Shown: positions 1-8,317 of the stretch, in pieces
Position numbering within the stretch: position 1 is the stretch's first letter
Layout of the letters: each line of letters opens with the position of its first letter
From: CAIOZA01 sp964464375
GTDB taxonomy: Bacteria > Bacteroidota > Ignavibacteria > Kapaibacteriales > UBA2268
Assembly: GCA_964464375.1 (NCBI GenBank)
Contig: CAYXFU010000006.1
Span: 1 to 64,000, forward strand
Direction of reading: 5' to 3'
DNA: 64,000 bases
Position numbers and translations under genes: made by a program
Notes under the pieces: generated by a model
Database searches by the model: none
What the model was told of the DNA's origin: nothing
What the model saw: only the letters and a program-made list of their open reading frames with translations

Positions 1-26
1 TAGGGGCAATTCATGAATTGCCCCTA
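1..26. repeat. Perfect palindrome inside T9SS sorting-domain sequence, site 2
   Basis: The arms are TAGGGGCAATTCA and its exact complement, with no loop. It is the same sequence as the one at 2086-2113, and nearly the same as 16980-17007. All three sit after the third conserved strand region of a T9SS sorting domain and are translated in frame. Confidence 0.9.
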
Positions 27-107
27 CGAGTAGACATTTCCGGCTTGGCTCCCGGAATGTATTTTGTGCGAATTGGGGATAGAGTCAGTAAATTTATTAA
101 AATATAG
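1..107 (+). CDS. C-terminal end of a T9SS-sorted secreted protein (5' truncated by window)
   Basis: The reading frame is open from base 3 to the TAG at 105-107 and encodes only the end of a type A sorting domain: the last strands, with the typical GMYFVRIGD motif and a basic tail (VSKFIKI). The frame begins inside a perfect 26-base palindrome that is translated as GAIHELPL. The same insertion occurs in the next gene. In this family the C-terminal domain directs export through the type IX secretion system and attachment to the cell surface. The gene ends 7 bases before the next start, so the two are probably co-transcribed. The cargo domain lies outside the window. Confidence 0.85.
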   Translation, partial: GAIHELPLRVDISGLAPGMYFVRIGDRVSKFIKI

Positions 108-114
108 GAAAATT

Positions 115-2193
115 ATGAAAATAATATTACTGGTTATCATCCTATTGTTTGTAATATCATCTGCTAATGCAGAGCAAGTCATAAGGATTTACTTATCTGA
201 CGGCACTACCCGCGATTATAAAACGAGTGAAATCCGGAAATTTGGATTTACCAACATGACAGAAGAATGTTTGATGAAAGCTTACTGTCAGGATAATTAC
301 AAGTATTCTTATCACACATGTAATATTGATTCAATCCAATTTAATAATTTTTTCGAAAAAGACAGAATGATGACTGTCATCGAAGTTGGTTATGCCTGGT
401 ATCTCAACTTATCAAAAATTGACAGCATAAAGTTCGATCATCTTCAGAAAGCTCCATCGGTAGAATGGCAGAATTCATTTGGTGGCAGTAAAGAGGATTA
501 TCTTATATCGCTTCAAAAAACCGATGATGGTGGCTATTTAATTTTTGGTCAAACCAGTTCGAATGACGGCGATGTAATAGGAAATTCTGAAACAAGTAAT
601 CTTTGGATAGCAAAAATAAATTCAAGAGGCGAATTAGAATGGCAAAAGCCACAGAATAAGAAGATTGATTTATCAAACACTACAGTTCAAAAAACATTTG
701 ATAATGGTTATATCATAGGTGGACATCATTACAACAAATCATACAAGAATGAACACTTTATTTCAAAATATAGTGACACCGGTTACCTGCTATGGGAGAT
801 AGTGTATGGCGAAAATGGCAATTCAGGTCTTCAGGTTATTCCTACAAGCGATGCTGGTGCTATAGTTGCCGGATCTTCACCTAAAAATCCGGCTCCGGGC
901 AATCATCCTGATGATATATGGATCATTAAACTGAACGAGAACGGCGGCATTGAATGGGAAAGGTCTTATGGCGGCTCATACTCAGAATATTTAACTTCGT
1001 TCATTTCAACTTCAGATAAAGGATATATTCTGTTGGGTGTTACCTGTTCAACCGATGGTGACCTAAAAGGGATTAAGAAGAATGGAACTTGGGATTACTG
1101 GGTTGTAAAGTTAGATTCTGAATGTAATATAGTTTGGCAGAAAGTACTTGGTGGCAGTGAGGAAGATACACCAACTTCAATTCGTGAGACTGAAGACCAT
1201 GGATATATAGTAATAGGCAATTCTTGGTCGAAAAATGGTGATGTGACCAAAAGCCATGGCAATAGTGATATTTGGGCAGTAAAACTGGATAATACCGGGA
1301 ATATTGTTTGGACAAATTCGCTGGGTGGAAGTGGGAATGATGTTGCAAAAATTATAGAAATAACAAAGGATAAGGGTTGTATTATTGCAGGATATTCGAA
1401 TTCAGTAGATGGGGATATTGTTGGCTCTATCGGCATTAATAGTTACTGGATAGTTAAACTAGATTCTAGCGGGTTAATGCAATGGCAGAAGCCAATTACA
1501 GGGTTTGGTGAAGATGATGCTCTCCATCAACTTCTCTTTGTTGAGGATGGATATGTCATTTTGGGTTCTACCCAATCAAATGGCGGAGATATTACCGGTC
1601 ATATCAATAATTCTGTCTCTTATGATTATTGGGTTACAAAATTGAGCATGAATGGTGAAATTATTTGGCAGAAATCTTATGGTGGCAGCAAATCTGATTA
1701 TGCTAATGGAATGTTTCAAACAGAAGATGGAGGTTTTGTTCTGTCAGGCAGATCGGGTTCTAATGATGGTGCTGTTTCAAATAACCATGGGCTCAGAGAT
1801 ATTTGGATTCTGAAATTGAATGGTCAAACCGAACCAGCCAAAACGGATTCACTCATGATTGAAATGAAAAATGGGGATATTACTTGTTTCTCAATAACTC
1901 AGATAGAGAAGATCGATATTCAAAACATTACAAATACAGATGAAGTAATAAATTCTAATGATGTATTCAGCATTTCCCCCAATCCCTCCACCGATTTTAT
2001 TGAAATATCTGTAGGGACAGGGCGTGCCGTGTCCGAACAAAGCGACATAAAGATCTTTAATATATATGGACAAACTGTATTATCTGTAGGGGCAATTCAT
2101 GAATTGCCCCTACGAGTAGACATTTCCGGCTTGGCTCCCGGGATGTACTTTGTAAGGATTGGAGATAGAGTTCAGAAGTTAGTTAAAATATAG
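115..2193 (+). CDS. T9SS type A sorting-domain protein with repeated propeller-like units
   Basis: A 692-residue secreted protein. The ATG at 115 follows AGGAAAATT and opens a clear signal peptide (MKIILLVIILLFVISSANA). An in-frame GTG/ATG at 64 lies inside the previous gene and is rejected. Residues about 20-110 form a small module (IRIYLSDGTTRDY...IDSIKF) shared with the gene at 9572. Residues about 115-580 hold seven or eight repeats of roughly 50 residues with the pattern W-Q-K-S-Y-G-G-S...DGGY...G...S-x-DGD, which suggests a beta-propeller. From about 615 comes a T9SS sorting domain (PNPSTDFIEIS...GMYFVRIGD) carrying two palindromic insertions. Probable role: exported surface protein of unknown ligand. 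It is followed 8 bases later by another cargo gene. Confidence 0.88.
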   Translation: MKIILLVIILLFVISSANAEQVIRIYLSDGTTRDYKTSEIRKFGFTNMTEECLMKAYCQDNYKYSYHTCNIDSIQFNNFFEKDRMMTVIEVGYAWYLNLSKIDSIKFDHLQKAPSVEWQNSFGGSKEDYLISLQKTDDGGYLIFGQTSSNDGDVIGNSETSNLWIAKINSRGELEWQKPQNKKIDLSNTTVQKTFDNGYIIGGHHYNKSYKNEHFISKYSDTGYLLWEIVYGENGNSGLQVIPTSDAGAIVAGSSPKNPAPGNHPDDIWIIKLNENGGIEWERSYGGSYSEYLTSFISTSDKGYILLGVTCSTDGDLKGIKKNGTWDYWVVKLDSECNIVWQKVLGGSEEDTPTSIRETEDHGYIVIGNSWSKNGDVTKSHGNSDIWAVKLDNTGNIVWTNSLGGSGNDVAKIIEITKDKGCIIAGYSNSVDGDIVGSIGINSYWIVKLDSSGLMQWQKPITGFGEDDALHQLLFVEDGYVILGSTQSNGGDITGHINNSVSYDYWVTKLSMNGEIIWQKSYGGSKSDYANGMFQTEDGGFVLSGRSGSNDGAVSNNHGLRDIWILKLNGQTEPAKTDSLMIEMKNGDITCFSITQIEKIDIQNITNTDEVINSNDVFSISPNPSTDFIEISVGTGRAVSEQSDIKIFNIYGQTVLSVGAIHELPLRVDISGLAPGMYFVRIGDRVQKLVKI
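2015..2034. repeat. In-frame palindrome in T9SS sorting domain, site 1
   Basis: Imperfect inverted repeat GGACA-g-GGC-gt-GCC-g-TGTCC, translated as part of GTGRAVSEQS between the conserved DFIEIS and DIKIFN segments. An identical copy is at 3373-3392. Confidence 0.85.
2086..2113. repeat. In-frame perfect palindrome in T9SS sorting domain, site 2
   Basis: Perfect 28-base palindrome with arms GTAGGGGCAATTCA and the complement, encoding VGAIHELPL between the conserved GQTVLS and RVDISGL segments. Same sequence as 1-26. Confidence 0.9.
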
Positions 2194-2201
2194 GAGATAG
2201 T

Positions 2202-3569
2202 ATGAAATATCTAATTTCATTGTTTTTATTTTTAATTTCTTTTGGGAAAAATTTTTCTTATCAGATAGAATGGAGAAAGACATTAGAAGAGAATAACGGA
2301 TATTATTTTTCGAGAAATGGTGAAGAAATTATCATTAAAAAATCTTTGGGCTTTGAAATATTAGATAGAAGAAATGGAAACAAAATTAGAGCAAACAATA
2401 GTTTAAGATACCAAACTTTTTCTGAGGATTTTACATTAGCATTGATTAAAAACTATGATACAATTAAAATTTACAATACTATCGATAGTAATCTAATTTC
2501 AGTATTCATTGACAAAATTGATTATGATTCAAACTTTACAAAATACTCACATTTTATTTTTTCACCAGATAATAAATATATAATTAAATCATTTTCATCC
2601 TATGGTACAGATTCGTCAAATCATTTCAAAAGTAAGGGATGGATTGATATTATTGATATTACAAATGCAAAAGTTATAAAAACCATCAGAGGTGACAGTG
2701 TTGAGCAGTTTGGCTATATTTCATCTATCTTCTTTGATAATTCAAATTCTAATTTGTTGTATTTTGCTGAATCATATTTTGACATATATGAAGGTGACAG
2801 TTCGGTTAGCAAAAAAATCTTTCAATACGACTTGCTAAAGGATGAATTAATTGAACTTTATTCAAAAACTTCAATTATATCTTATAATTTTGAGGTATTG
2901 GATTATTTGAGAATTTCTCCTTTCAATCCTACAGGTTGTTCAAAACATAATGATTATATCTTTACTTCATTCACCGTTCTTACTCCATTTATTTGTACAT
3001 ATGATATCGATGAGAGTATTTATCTTCAATTTTATACTGCGCTGAATAATTCAACCTTACTCATTATCAATAAAGATTGGAACAATTCGGAAAGTTTTGA
3101 TGTGGGTTTATACAGTGGAGAAAGAAATTCTTCAGGGAATTATCACTTTGGAACTTATAATTCTGTTAAAATTTATTCAGGAGAATCAAAAAGCGGCAAT
3201 GTTAGCGGTTCAGTAAATGCTGTAAACCAATGGTTTTTGATTTATAATCCTGATAATAAAGAATTAATTATGTTTGCTGATTCCATTGAAACAAATATTA
3301 CAGAAAAAAATCAAAATTTTGAATGCAACTCGTTTCCCAATCCCTCCACCGATTTTATTGAAATATCTGTAGGGACAGGGCGTGCCGTGTCCGAACAAAG
3401 CGACATAAAAATCTTTAATGTGCTTGGAGAAATCCAGACCACCCCGTCACTGCGTGACACCCCTCCTTGGAAAGGAGGGGAAAAAGTTAGAATCGATGTT
3501 TCCGGTTTGTCACCCGGAATGTATTTTGTGAGGATTGGGGAATCAGTTCAAAAGTTTGTAAAGTTATAA
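2202..3569 (+). CDS. Secreted protein with T9SS type A sorting domain
   Basis: A 455-residue protein with a signal peptide (MKYLISLFLFLISFGKNFS) and a start preceded by AGGAGATAGT. Residues about 20-370 are rich in Asn, Ser, Tyr and Ile; SPDNKY-like segments and repeated strand patterns suggest a WD40-like beta-propeller, but no family is certain. From about residue 377 there is a sorting domain (FPNPSTDFIEIS...GMYFVRIGE). It carries a palindrome at site 1 identical to that of the preceding gene and a different composite insertion at site 2, so the site 2 segment reads GEIQTTPSLRDTPPWKGG. It is the last gene of a run of three cargo genes and is convergent with lptD, 30 bases away. Confidence 0.82.
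   Translation: MKYLISLFLFLISFGKNFSYQIEWRKTLEENNGYYFSRNGEEIIIKKSLGFEILDRRNGNKIRANNSLRYQTFSEDFTLALIKNYDTIKIYNTIDSNLISVFIDKIDYDSNFTKYSHFIFSPDNKYIIKSFSSYGTDSSNHFKSKGWIDIIDITNAKVIKTIRGDSVEQFGYISSIFFDNSNSNLLYFAESYFDIYEGDSSVSKKIFQYDLLKDELIELYSKTSIISYNFEVLDYLRISPFNPTGCSKHNDYIFTSFTVLTPFICTYDIDESIYLQFYTALNNSTLLIINKDWNNSESFDVGLYSGERNSSGNYHFGTYNSVKIYSGESKSGNVSGSVNAVNQWFLIYNPDNKELIMFADSIETNITEKNQNFECNSFPNPSTDFIEISVGTGRAVSEQSDIKIFNVLGEIQTTPSLRDTPPWKGGEKVRIDVSGLSPGMYFVRIGESVQKFVKL
3373..3392. repeat. In-frame palindrome in T9SS sorting domain, site 1
   Basis: Identical to 2015-2034 and embedded in more than 75 bases that match the preceding gene almost base for base. Confidence 0.85.
3446..3480. repeat. 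Composite double-hairpin insertion in T9SS sorting domain, site 2
   Basis: Two adjacent hairpins: GTCAC-TGC-GTGAC at 3446-3458 and CCCCTCC...GGAGGGG at 3460-3480. The same composite element, in the opposite orientation, lies in non-coding DNA at 17091-17142. Here it is translated without a stop. Confidence 0.85.
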
Positions 3570-3599
3570 AAAGTCAGAACATTCGGTATTCGTAATTTA

Positions 3600-6233
3600 C
3601 TAGAAGAAGTCGCTGTTTCTCTCTTCATACTTCAAATCACGCAACTGTGGAGATTTAATGCCGAAATGCAGGAAGAATCCCTGATTGTAACCAATGGGAT
3701 ACCAGGTGAAGTTAAGCTCCCAGCAGTGCAGATCTTTTTTTACAGTAATGACTGGCGAAACAATCTGTTTCGTAATAAGATCAATTTGTAATGCTCCGGA
3801 TATGAACCAGGTTGGCGTCAGGTTCAAAGTTAGATTTGTTCCTAGAGTCAGACTCTGACTTTTCTGACGTATATTTGGCATAGAATAGTTATACATAAGA
3901 TTCAAACCAACTGACCATGGAAGCTTGAGCGGAGAATAACCCGGTGATTCATCACCGAAAAAGTCGAAGAATTCTTCGGAATAATTTATTTTTTTTGAAA
4001 AGCGTTCACCTAGTCCTATGCTATCCTTCTTCTTGGCGTCGGTTTGCCCGATACCACCACCGAAACCGGTTTCGGACGAAAAACCTGTTGAGAGATTTAG
4101 ATTGAAGTTGGTCATTCGTGCTAGCCCTTTCCCGGCAGCAATGAGGTACCTGTCGGTCAGAACGATGGAATCCCTGCCGAGATAGTTGGATTTAACCTCC
4201 TCTTCGTAGAAGTTGAAAGATGTGCCACCATTGATATTAAATCCGGCTATGCTGGCAGTATGGAAAGAAAGTGAAGCGTCGCTCAATTTTCTGAATTTTT
4301 TTACTAAATCATAATAGCCGGAAATAGTAAAACCAAGAATGTCGATAGGCTTCTCTTCGACTGTATCTGCCTGATTTAGCTTAATGCTGATGCTGTTTAC
4401 GAAGGAATAATTGATAGCACCTGATAGATAAGAAGAGGCTAAGCCACCGCCATCTTTCTCATAGCGGGAATACTTGACATTTTGTTGCGATAAAGAATCG
4501 TAATATTCACCATAGAAGCCATCTTTTGGCGATGATTGATCAGGTCTGAATGAGAAAGAGAAATTTGGCTGAAATGTATGCCTGATTGCTTTTATACCGA
4601 ATAGATTGGGCTTCATCATACCAAATAGTCTTGTTGACATGGATATACCGGCAGAGTAAGTATATTCAGAGAAAAATCCGTACTCAACGTCAGATTTGAT
4701 AGTACTGTCGGTCATATCGCGGTAGTTAGTACTTCTTCGGACATAGTTGTTCAACCCGAAACTAATATAGGGAGTAAAAGTAAAATACGAAAGCTTTGGT
4801 AAGATAAATGATATGCGTGGACTATGCGTAATCTTACCGGACCAGATGTTGCTGAATGATGTATCCTTCCTTACAGAATCTGGTGAAACAACGAAATTGT
4901 TAACTGTTATAATTTTGCTGTCGTTATAATTGGCATTACCGCTGTAGGAGATGGATAATTCTCTAAGCCAGCTGTCTGACGATACAGATGATTTCAATGG
5001 ATACCACTGCGGTAAATTAAACGAGAGTGATGGAGACTGGGAATAAGTACTTGTAATAATATTCTGTGATCTGCCGTAAGCAAGTGAAAGACTTGAGCCA
5101 TTATCGAATGATTTCGAGTAAGAAGCATTAGATGATATTTCCTGCACTACTCTCTGAGTCTGATCCCATTGAGTGTTTCTATTCCTGTCATTACTTGAGA
5201 AATTCAGATTAACAACTGCTTGTTCCTGAGGAGAAATAGACTGATTGTGATTCAATGCAAAGAGCCAGTTTTTGGAAAATCCTTCATTAGGATTAAATCG
5301 GGACTTTCCGTATTCAAACCTGAAACTTCCCGATAACATGTCCTGGTATTTCCATTGAGTAAAATTCTTTAGATTGAATCCGCCTTTTGAATAAAAATCA
5401 ACACTGAATTTAGTGTCGTAGTAATCGCTCAATGCCAGATAGACACCCAGATTTTCAAGAGTAACGCCACGATTCCCGGAAAAGAAAAATGCCGGTAATA
5501 TCAATCCGGATTTTCTGCCTGACTGCTGACTGAAGAACAGACCAAATGGAAGAGCAAAGACCGGTAAATCCTCAACATAGAAAATAATCGGATCGATATA
5601 AATTTTGTCCCCAACAGCAACCTTCATTTGCGGAGAACCGAAATAGAAGTGTGGATGTGGTTTGTCGCACGTAGTATAGCAACCGTTCTGAACAAATAAC
5701 TCATTTTCAGTAATACGTTTGATCTTATCACCTGAATAGTATCCATCAGAGATTGCCGTTTCACCGACTGTTATCACTCCCTTATTGGTTTTAAAGTTGA
5801 AAGCCATAGATTCACCGTAGAAGATTTCGCCCTTATCTGTGAATTTCGGATAACCAATCAATCGATTATTTGAATCCCTCACACCGTTTGCGTATAACTG
5901 TGAATTGTTGAAATTCAGCTCAATTACTTCGGCTTCGAGAGTTTGCTGCTTATACGAAAGTTTAGAATTACCCCTGAGCCGCATCATTCTTGTTTTTAGA
6001 TAAAAAACAGCAGTGTCCTTCGATGAGTAATTTACAATTGTGTCTAGTCCCGATTTACTCTTAACTTTGATCTGTAATAGTGAGTCAGTTTTATTTATTT
6101 GAGTTATTAAAGTATCGGTTTTAGTTGAATCAAATAATGTTGGAATTGGAGGTATAATATTTATTGAATCAACTTGAGCAAAAGTACTTTGCACAGTGGA
6201 TATCGTAAAAATACAAATAGCAAACCACAACAA
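3600..6233 (-). CDS. lptD: LptD-family LPS-assembly outer membrane protein
   Basis: About 877 residues. The N-terminal third (about 60-230) is an OstA/LptA-like beta-jellyroll (LRGNSKLSYKQQTLEAEVIE...GETAISDGYYSG). It is followed by the paired cysteines of NGCYTTCDKPHPHFYFG and the motif DLPVFALPFGLFF, both typical of Bacteroidota LptD. The rest is a large beta-barrel. LptD inserts lipopolysaccharide into the outer leaflet of the outer membrane. The start is uncertain: the frame has no ATG before its first long hydrophobic segment, only a TTG at 6233. Upstream in-frame codons (…ILKSKCI) would supply the positive n-region of a signal peptide, so an ATT near 6254 or another non-ATG start is possible. 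It lies downstream of the lipoprotein gene at 6310, probably in one operon. Confidence 0.9.
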   Translation of the reverse strand: MLWFAICIFTISTVQSTFAQVDSINIIPPIPTLFDSTKTDTLITQINKTDSLLQIKVKSKSGLDTIVNYSSKDTAVFYLKTRMMRLRGNSKLSYKQQTLEAEVIELNFNNSQLYANGVRDSNNRLIGYPKFTDKGEIFYGESMAFNFKTNKGVITVGETAISDGYYSGDKIKRITENELFVQNGCYTTCDKPHPHFYFGSPQMKVAVGDKIYIDPIIFYVEDLPVFALPFGLFFSQQSGRKSGLILPAFFFSGNRGVTLENLGVYLALSDYYDTKFSVDFYSKGGFNLKNFTQWKYQDMLSGSFRFEYGKSRFNPNEGFSKNWLFALNHNQSISPQEQAVVNLNFSSNDRNRNTQWDQTQRVVQEISSNASYSKSFDNGSSLSLAYGRSQNIITSTYSQSPSLSFNLPQWYPLKSSVSSDSWLRELSISYSGNANYNDSKIITVNNFVVSPDSVRKDTSFSNIWSGKITHSPRISFILPKLSYFTFTPYISFGLNNYVRRSTNYRDMTDSTIKSDVEYGFFSEYTYSAGISMSTRLFGMMKPNLFGIKAIRHTFQPNFSFSFRPDQSSPKDGFYGEYYDSLSQQNVKYSRYEKDGGGLASSYLSGAINYSFVNSISIKLNQADTVEEKPIDILGFTISGYYDLVKKFRKLSDASLSFHTASIAGFNINGGTSFNFYEEEVKSNYLGRDSIVLTDRYLIAAGKGLARMTNFNLNLSTGFSSETGFGGGIGQTDAKKKDSIGLGERFSKKINYSEEFFDFFGDESPGYSPLKLPWSVGLNLMYNYSMPNIRQKSQSLTLGTNLTLNLTPTWFISGALQIDLITKQIVSPVITVKKDLHCWELNFTWYPIGYNQGFFLHFGIKSPQLRDLKYEERNSDFF

Positions 6234-6309
6234 AATGCATTTGCTTTTTAAAATGGATGATATTTTCTTTTCTCTTATTATCTCTAATTTTCTTTCAATA
6301 TTGAAAATT

Positions 6310-7053
6310 CTAATTCAGTTTATTTATCTTCAGTTTTCCGGGTAAATTGAAACTGAATGGTTTATCAAATGGTTGATTAATTGTTATATTATCTGCATTC
6401 ACAGTTATAGAACCATTCAGATCAGGAAAATTAAAAATAATTTTCTGTGCCAGATTTATACCATCAAAATCTTTATATGACGAATAAACCACATTGAATA
6501 TCATTTTTCCACTTTCATTTTTTCTCTGCAACTGGAATAAGTTTCCTGTTTCGGTGTCAACCAAAGCAAAATCCGAATAGTTGTTCGAATTTGAAACAAA
6601 TAACACTTTTCCATCTTTGTTATAACTCAAATCCTGACTAAAAGTTTCAGGTGGTGCCGGAACTTCTCCGCGAATGAAAGCACCAAAGTCATCATAAGAA
6701 AGTGGCAGATTCATTACTCTGCTTAGATTGGAAGCCGTTGGATTGCCTTCAAATGCTTCATAAGTGATTGCATTATAAAATAAAAAATATTTTGGTGTTG
6801 AGTATAATCTGGCTAATAACATTTTGAATGGTCCGTAAATAAAAACAGCACCAGAATCTCTGTCCGACATTTGTATCTTGAATTCCGCTGACTGTGCCGC
6901 TGCCGGTAAAGTAGAGTTAATCACCCCACTCATCTCAATATTATGCAATTTACTTTTATAGATTAATGGATTAGATAAATTTTGTTTGCCCGGTTTGGTG
7001 CTTGTGCAGGATATTAAAGTCACGACAATCAATGCCAGTGATAGATATTTCAT
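6310..7053 (-). CDS. DUF4292-like, LolB-type lipoprotein
   Basis: A 247-residue lipoprotein. Its signal peptide ends in the lipobox LISC (Cys16). The body resembles the LolA/LolB fold of Bacteroidota DUF4292 proteins: an early 'NIEMSGVINS' strand, paired strands with YGPFKMLLARLY, and the late pattern V-Y-S-S-Y-K-D-F-DGINL. Such proteins are thought to carry or accept lipoproteins or other hydrophobic ligands at the outer membrane. Its place directly upstream of lptD supports a role in outer-membrane building. The family call comes from remembered sequence pattern, not a search. Confidence 0.65.
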   Translation of the reverse strand: MKYLSLALIVVTLISCTSTKPGKQNLSNPLIYKSKLHNIEMSGVINSTLPAAAQSAEFKIQMSDRDSGAVFIYGPFKMLLARLYSTPKYFLFYNAITYEAFEGNPTASNLSRVMNLPLSYDDFGAFIRGEVPAPPETFSQDLSYNKDGKVLFVSNSNNYSDFALVDTETGNLFQLQRKNESGKMIFNVVYSSYKDFDGINLAQKIIFNFPDLNGSITVNADNITINQPFDKPFSFNLPGKLKINKLN

Positions 7054-7173
7054 AAATTCTTAAATTGCAATAGTTAAAAAGTTAAAATTAAAGAGATTTT
7101 TTCAAATAAACATTGATTTTTAAGATTAGTATTGATAATTTGGGAAGAAAAATCATAACATTGGAGTATATTT

Positions 7174-7611
7174 ATGTTATATGTAACAAAAAGGGTAGAA
7201 TTTTCAGCAGCTCACAGATTATATAATCCTGAACTGAGTGATGAACAAAACGAAGCAATCTTCGATAAATGTAATAACTTCTATGGTCACGGACACAACT
7301 ATATCCTGGAAGTAACTGTTGCCGGAGTGCCCGATATAACAACCGGTTACGTGATCGATCTGAAAAGATTGAAGAAACTTCTTTGGGATGAAATTGTCAT
7401 CAAAGTCGATCATAAGCATCTCAATTTTGATGTGGATTTTCTTAAAGGAATTATTCCTACAGTCGAGAATCTTGCAATTGTCTTCTGGAGAATACTTGAA
7501 AATAAACTTCCCAGCGGTAAACTATATAAAATAAAACTTTTCGAAACCGAGAACAGTTTCATAGAATATTTCGGTGAAGAAACTGAAATTAAAACTTTTA
7601 GCAACAAATAA
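7174..7611 (+). CDS. queD: 6-pyruvoyl-tetrahydropterin synthase / QueD family
   Basis: 145 residues, the usual length. Zn ligands are visible as His14 (FSAAHRL) and His39/His41 (YGHGHNY). The catalytic cysteine is Cys33 in CNNFYGHGHN, followed by DHKHLN, PTVENLA and ETENSF. The enzyme acts on 7,8-dihydroneopterin triphosphate, giving either the queuosine precursor 6-carboxy-tetrahydropterin or 6-pyruvoyl-tetrahydropterin. The Cys-Asn-Asn-x-x-Gly-His-Gly-His arrangement resembles eukaryotic-type PTPS. The next gene, 14 bases on, is GTP cyclohydrolase I, which makes the substrate. No queC or queE is next to it, so tetrahydrobiopterin-type cofactor synthesis is as likely as queuosine synthesis. 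Start: ATG after TTGGAG. Confidence 0.88.
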   Translation: MLYVTKRVEFSAAHRLYNPELSDEQNEAIFDKCNNFYGHGHNYILEVTVAGVPDITTGYVIDLKRLKKLLWDEIVIKVDHKHLNFDVDFLKGIIPTVENLAIVFWRILENKLPSGKLYKIKLFETENSFIEYFGEETEIKTFSNK

Positions 7612-7624
7612 GAACGAGTTAATA

Positions 7625-8317
7625 ATGGAAAATAATCCAATTATAAATATTGAAGAAGAATTGGCTGATGGTTTCCCAACGCTGAACAGATTTAAGGAAA
7701 TCCTCTTCGATGCGAACAGCAACATTGAGCTGAGTGAAAATGACAGAAAGATTATGCAGAGAAGATTGGAGAAAAAGTTCGTCGAAGTTATGGAAATTCT
7801 CAGAATTTCGCGGAATGATCCCAACAGCAAAGATACTGCCCGAAGAATATCCAAAATGCTCGTAAATGAACTGATGTGGGGGAGATTCAATGCTCCGCCT
7901 CAGATAACAGTTTTCCCAAATCGTAAGAAAGTTGACGAACTCATAATCAGCAAAGGTATTACGGTTATGTCCCTCTGTTCACATCACTGGCAGCCTATCT
8001 CAGGCGAATGTGCTATCGGTTATATCCCTGGGGAATATGTTTTCGGCTTATCAAAGCTCAGTCGTATTGTTGATTGGTTCTCCCGACGCGGACAAATCCA
8101 GGAAGAACTCGGCGAACAGATCGCGGATTTTATTGAGGAAACGATTCATCCACGCGCTCTGGGTGTTGTCATCAAAGCAAAGCACTATTGTATGATTGCA
8201 AGAGGAGTAAAAAGCAGTGAAACAAATTCTCTGATGGTTACTTCTGTTATGCGTGGTCTCCTGCTCGATGAGTTCAATCTCAGAAATGAATTTCTGAAAC
8301 TCATTGAACAGAATTAA
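7625..8317 (+). CDS. folE: GTP cyclohydrolase I
   Basis: 230 residues from the ATG at 7625. An in-frame GTG at 7574 would overlap the preceding gene and add an unrelated basic tail. The enzyme converts GTP to 7,8-dihydroneopterin triphosphate, the first step of folate and pterin synthesis. The zinc site is visible as Cys118, His121 (SLCSHHWQP) and Cys189 (KHYCMIARGV). The family core KLSRIVDWFSRRGQIQEE follows, with the long helix and GEQIADFI. It is paired with the pterin synthase upstream and overlaps rnhB downstream, giving a three-gene operon. Confidence 0.95.
   Translation: MENNPIINIEEELADGFPTLNRFKEILFDANSNIELSENDRKIMQRRLEKKFVEVMEILRISRNDPNSKDTARRISKMLVNELMWGRFNAPPQITVFPNRKKVDELIISKGITVMSLCSHHWQPISGECAIGYIPGEYVFGLSKLSRIVDWFSRRGQIQEELGEQIADFIEETIHPRALGVVIKAKHYCMIARGVKSSETNSLMVTSVMRGLLLDEFNLRNEFLKLIEQN

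Noticed and set aside
64..114. Upstream extension of the first complete T9SS gene
   Set aside because: It lies in another frame of the preceding sorting domain and would bury the signal peptide; the ATG at 115 has a ribosome site.
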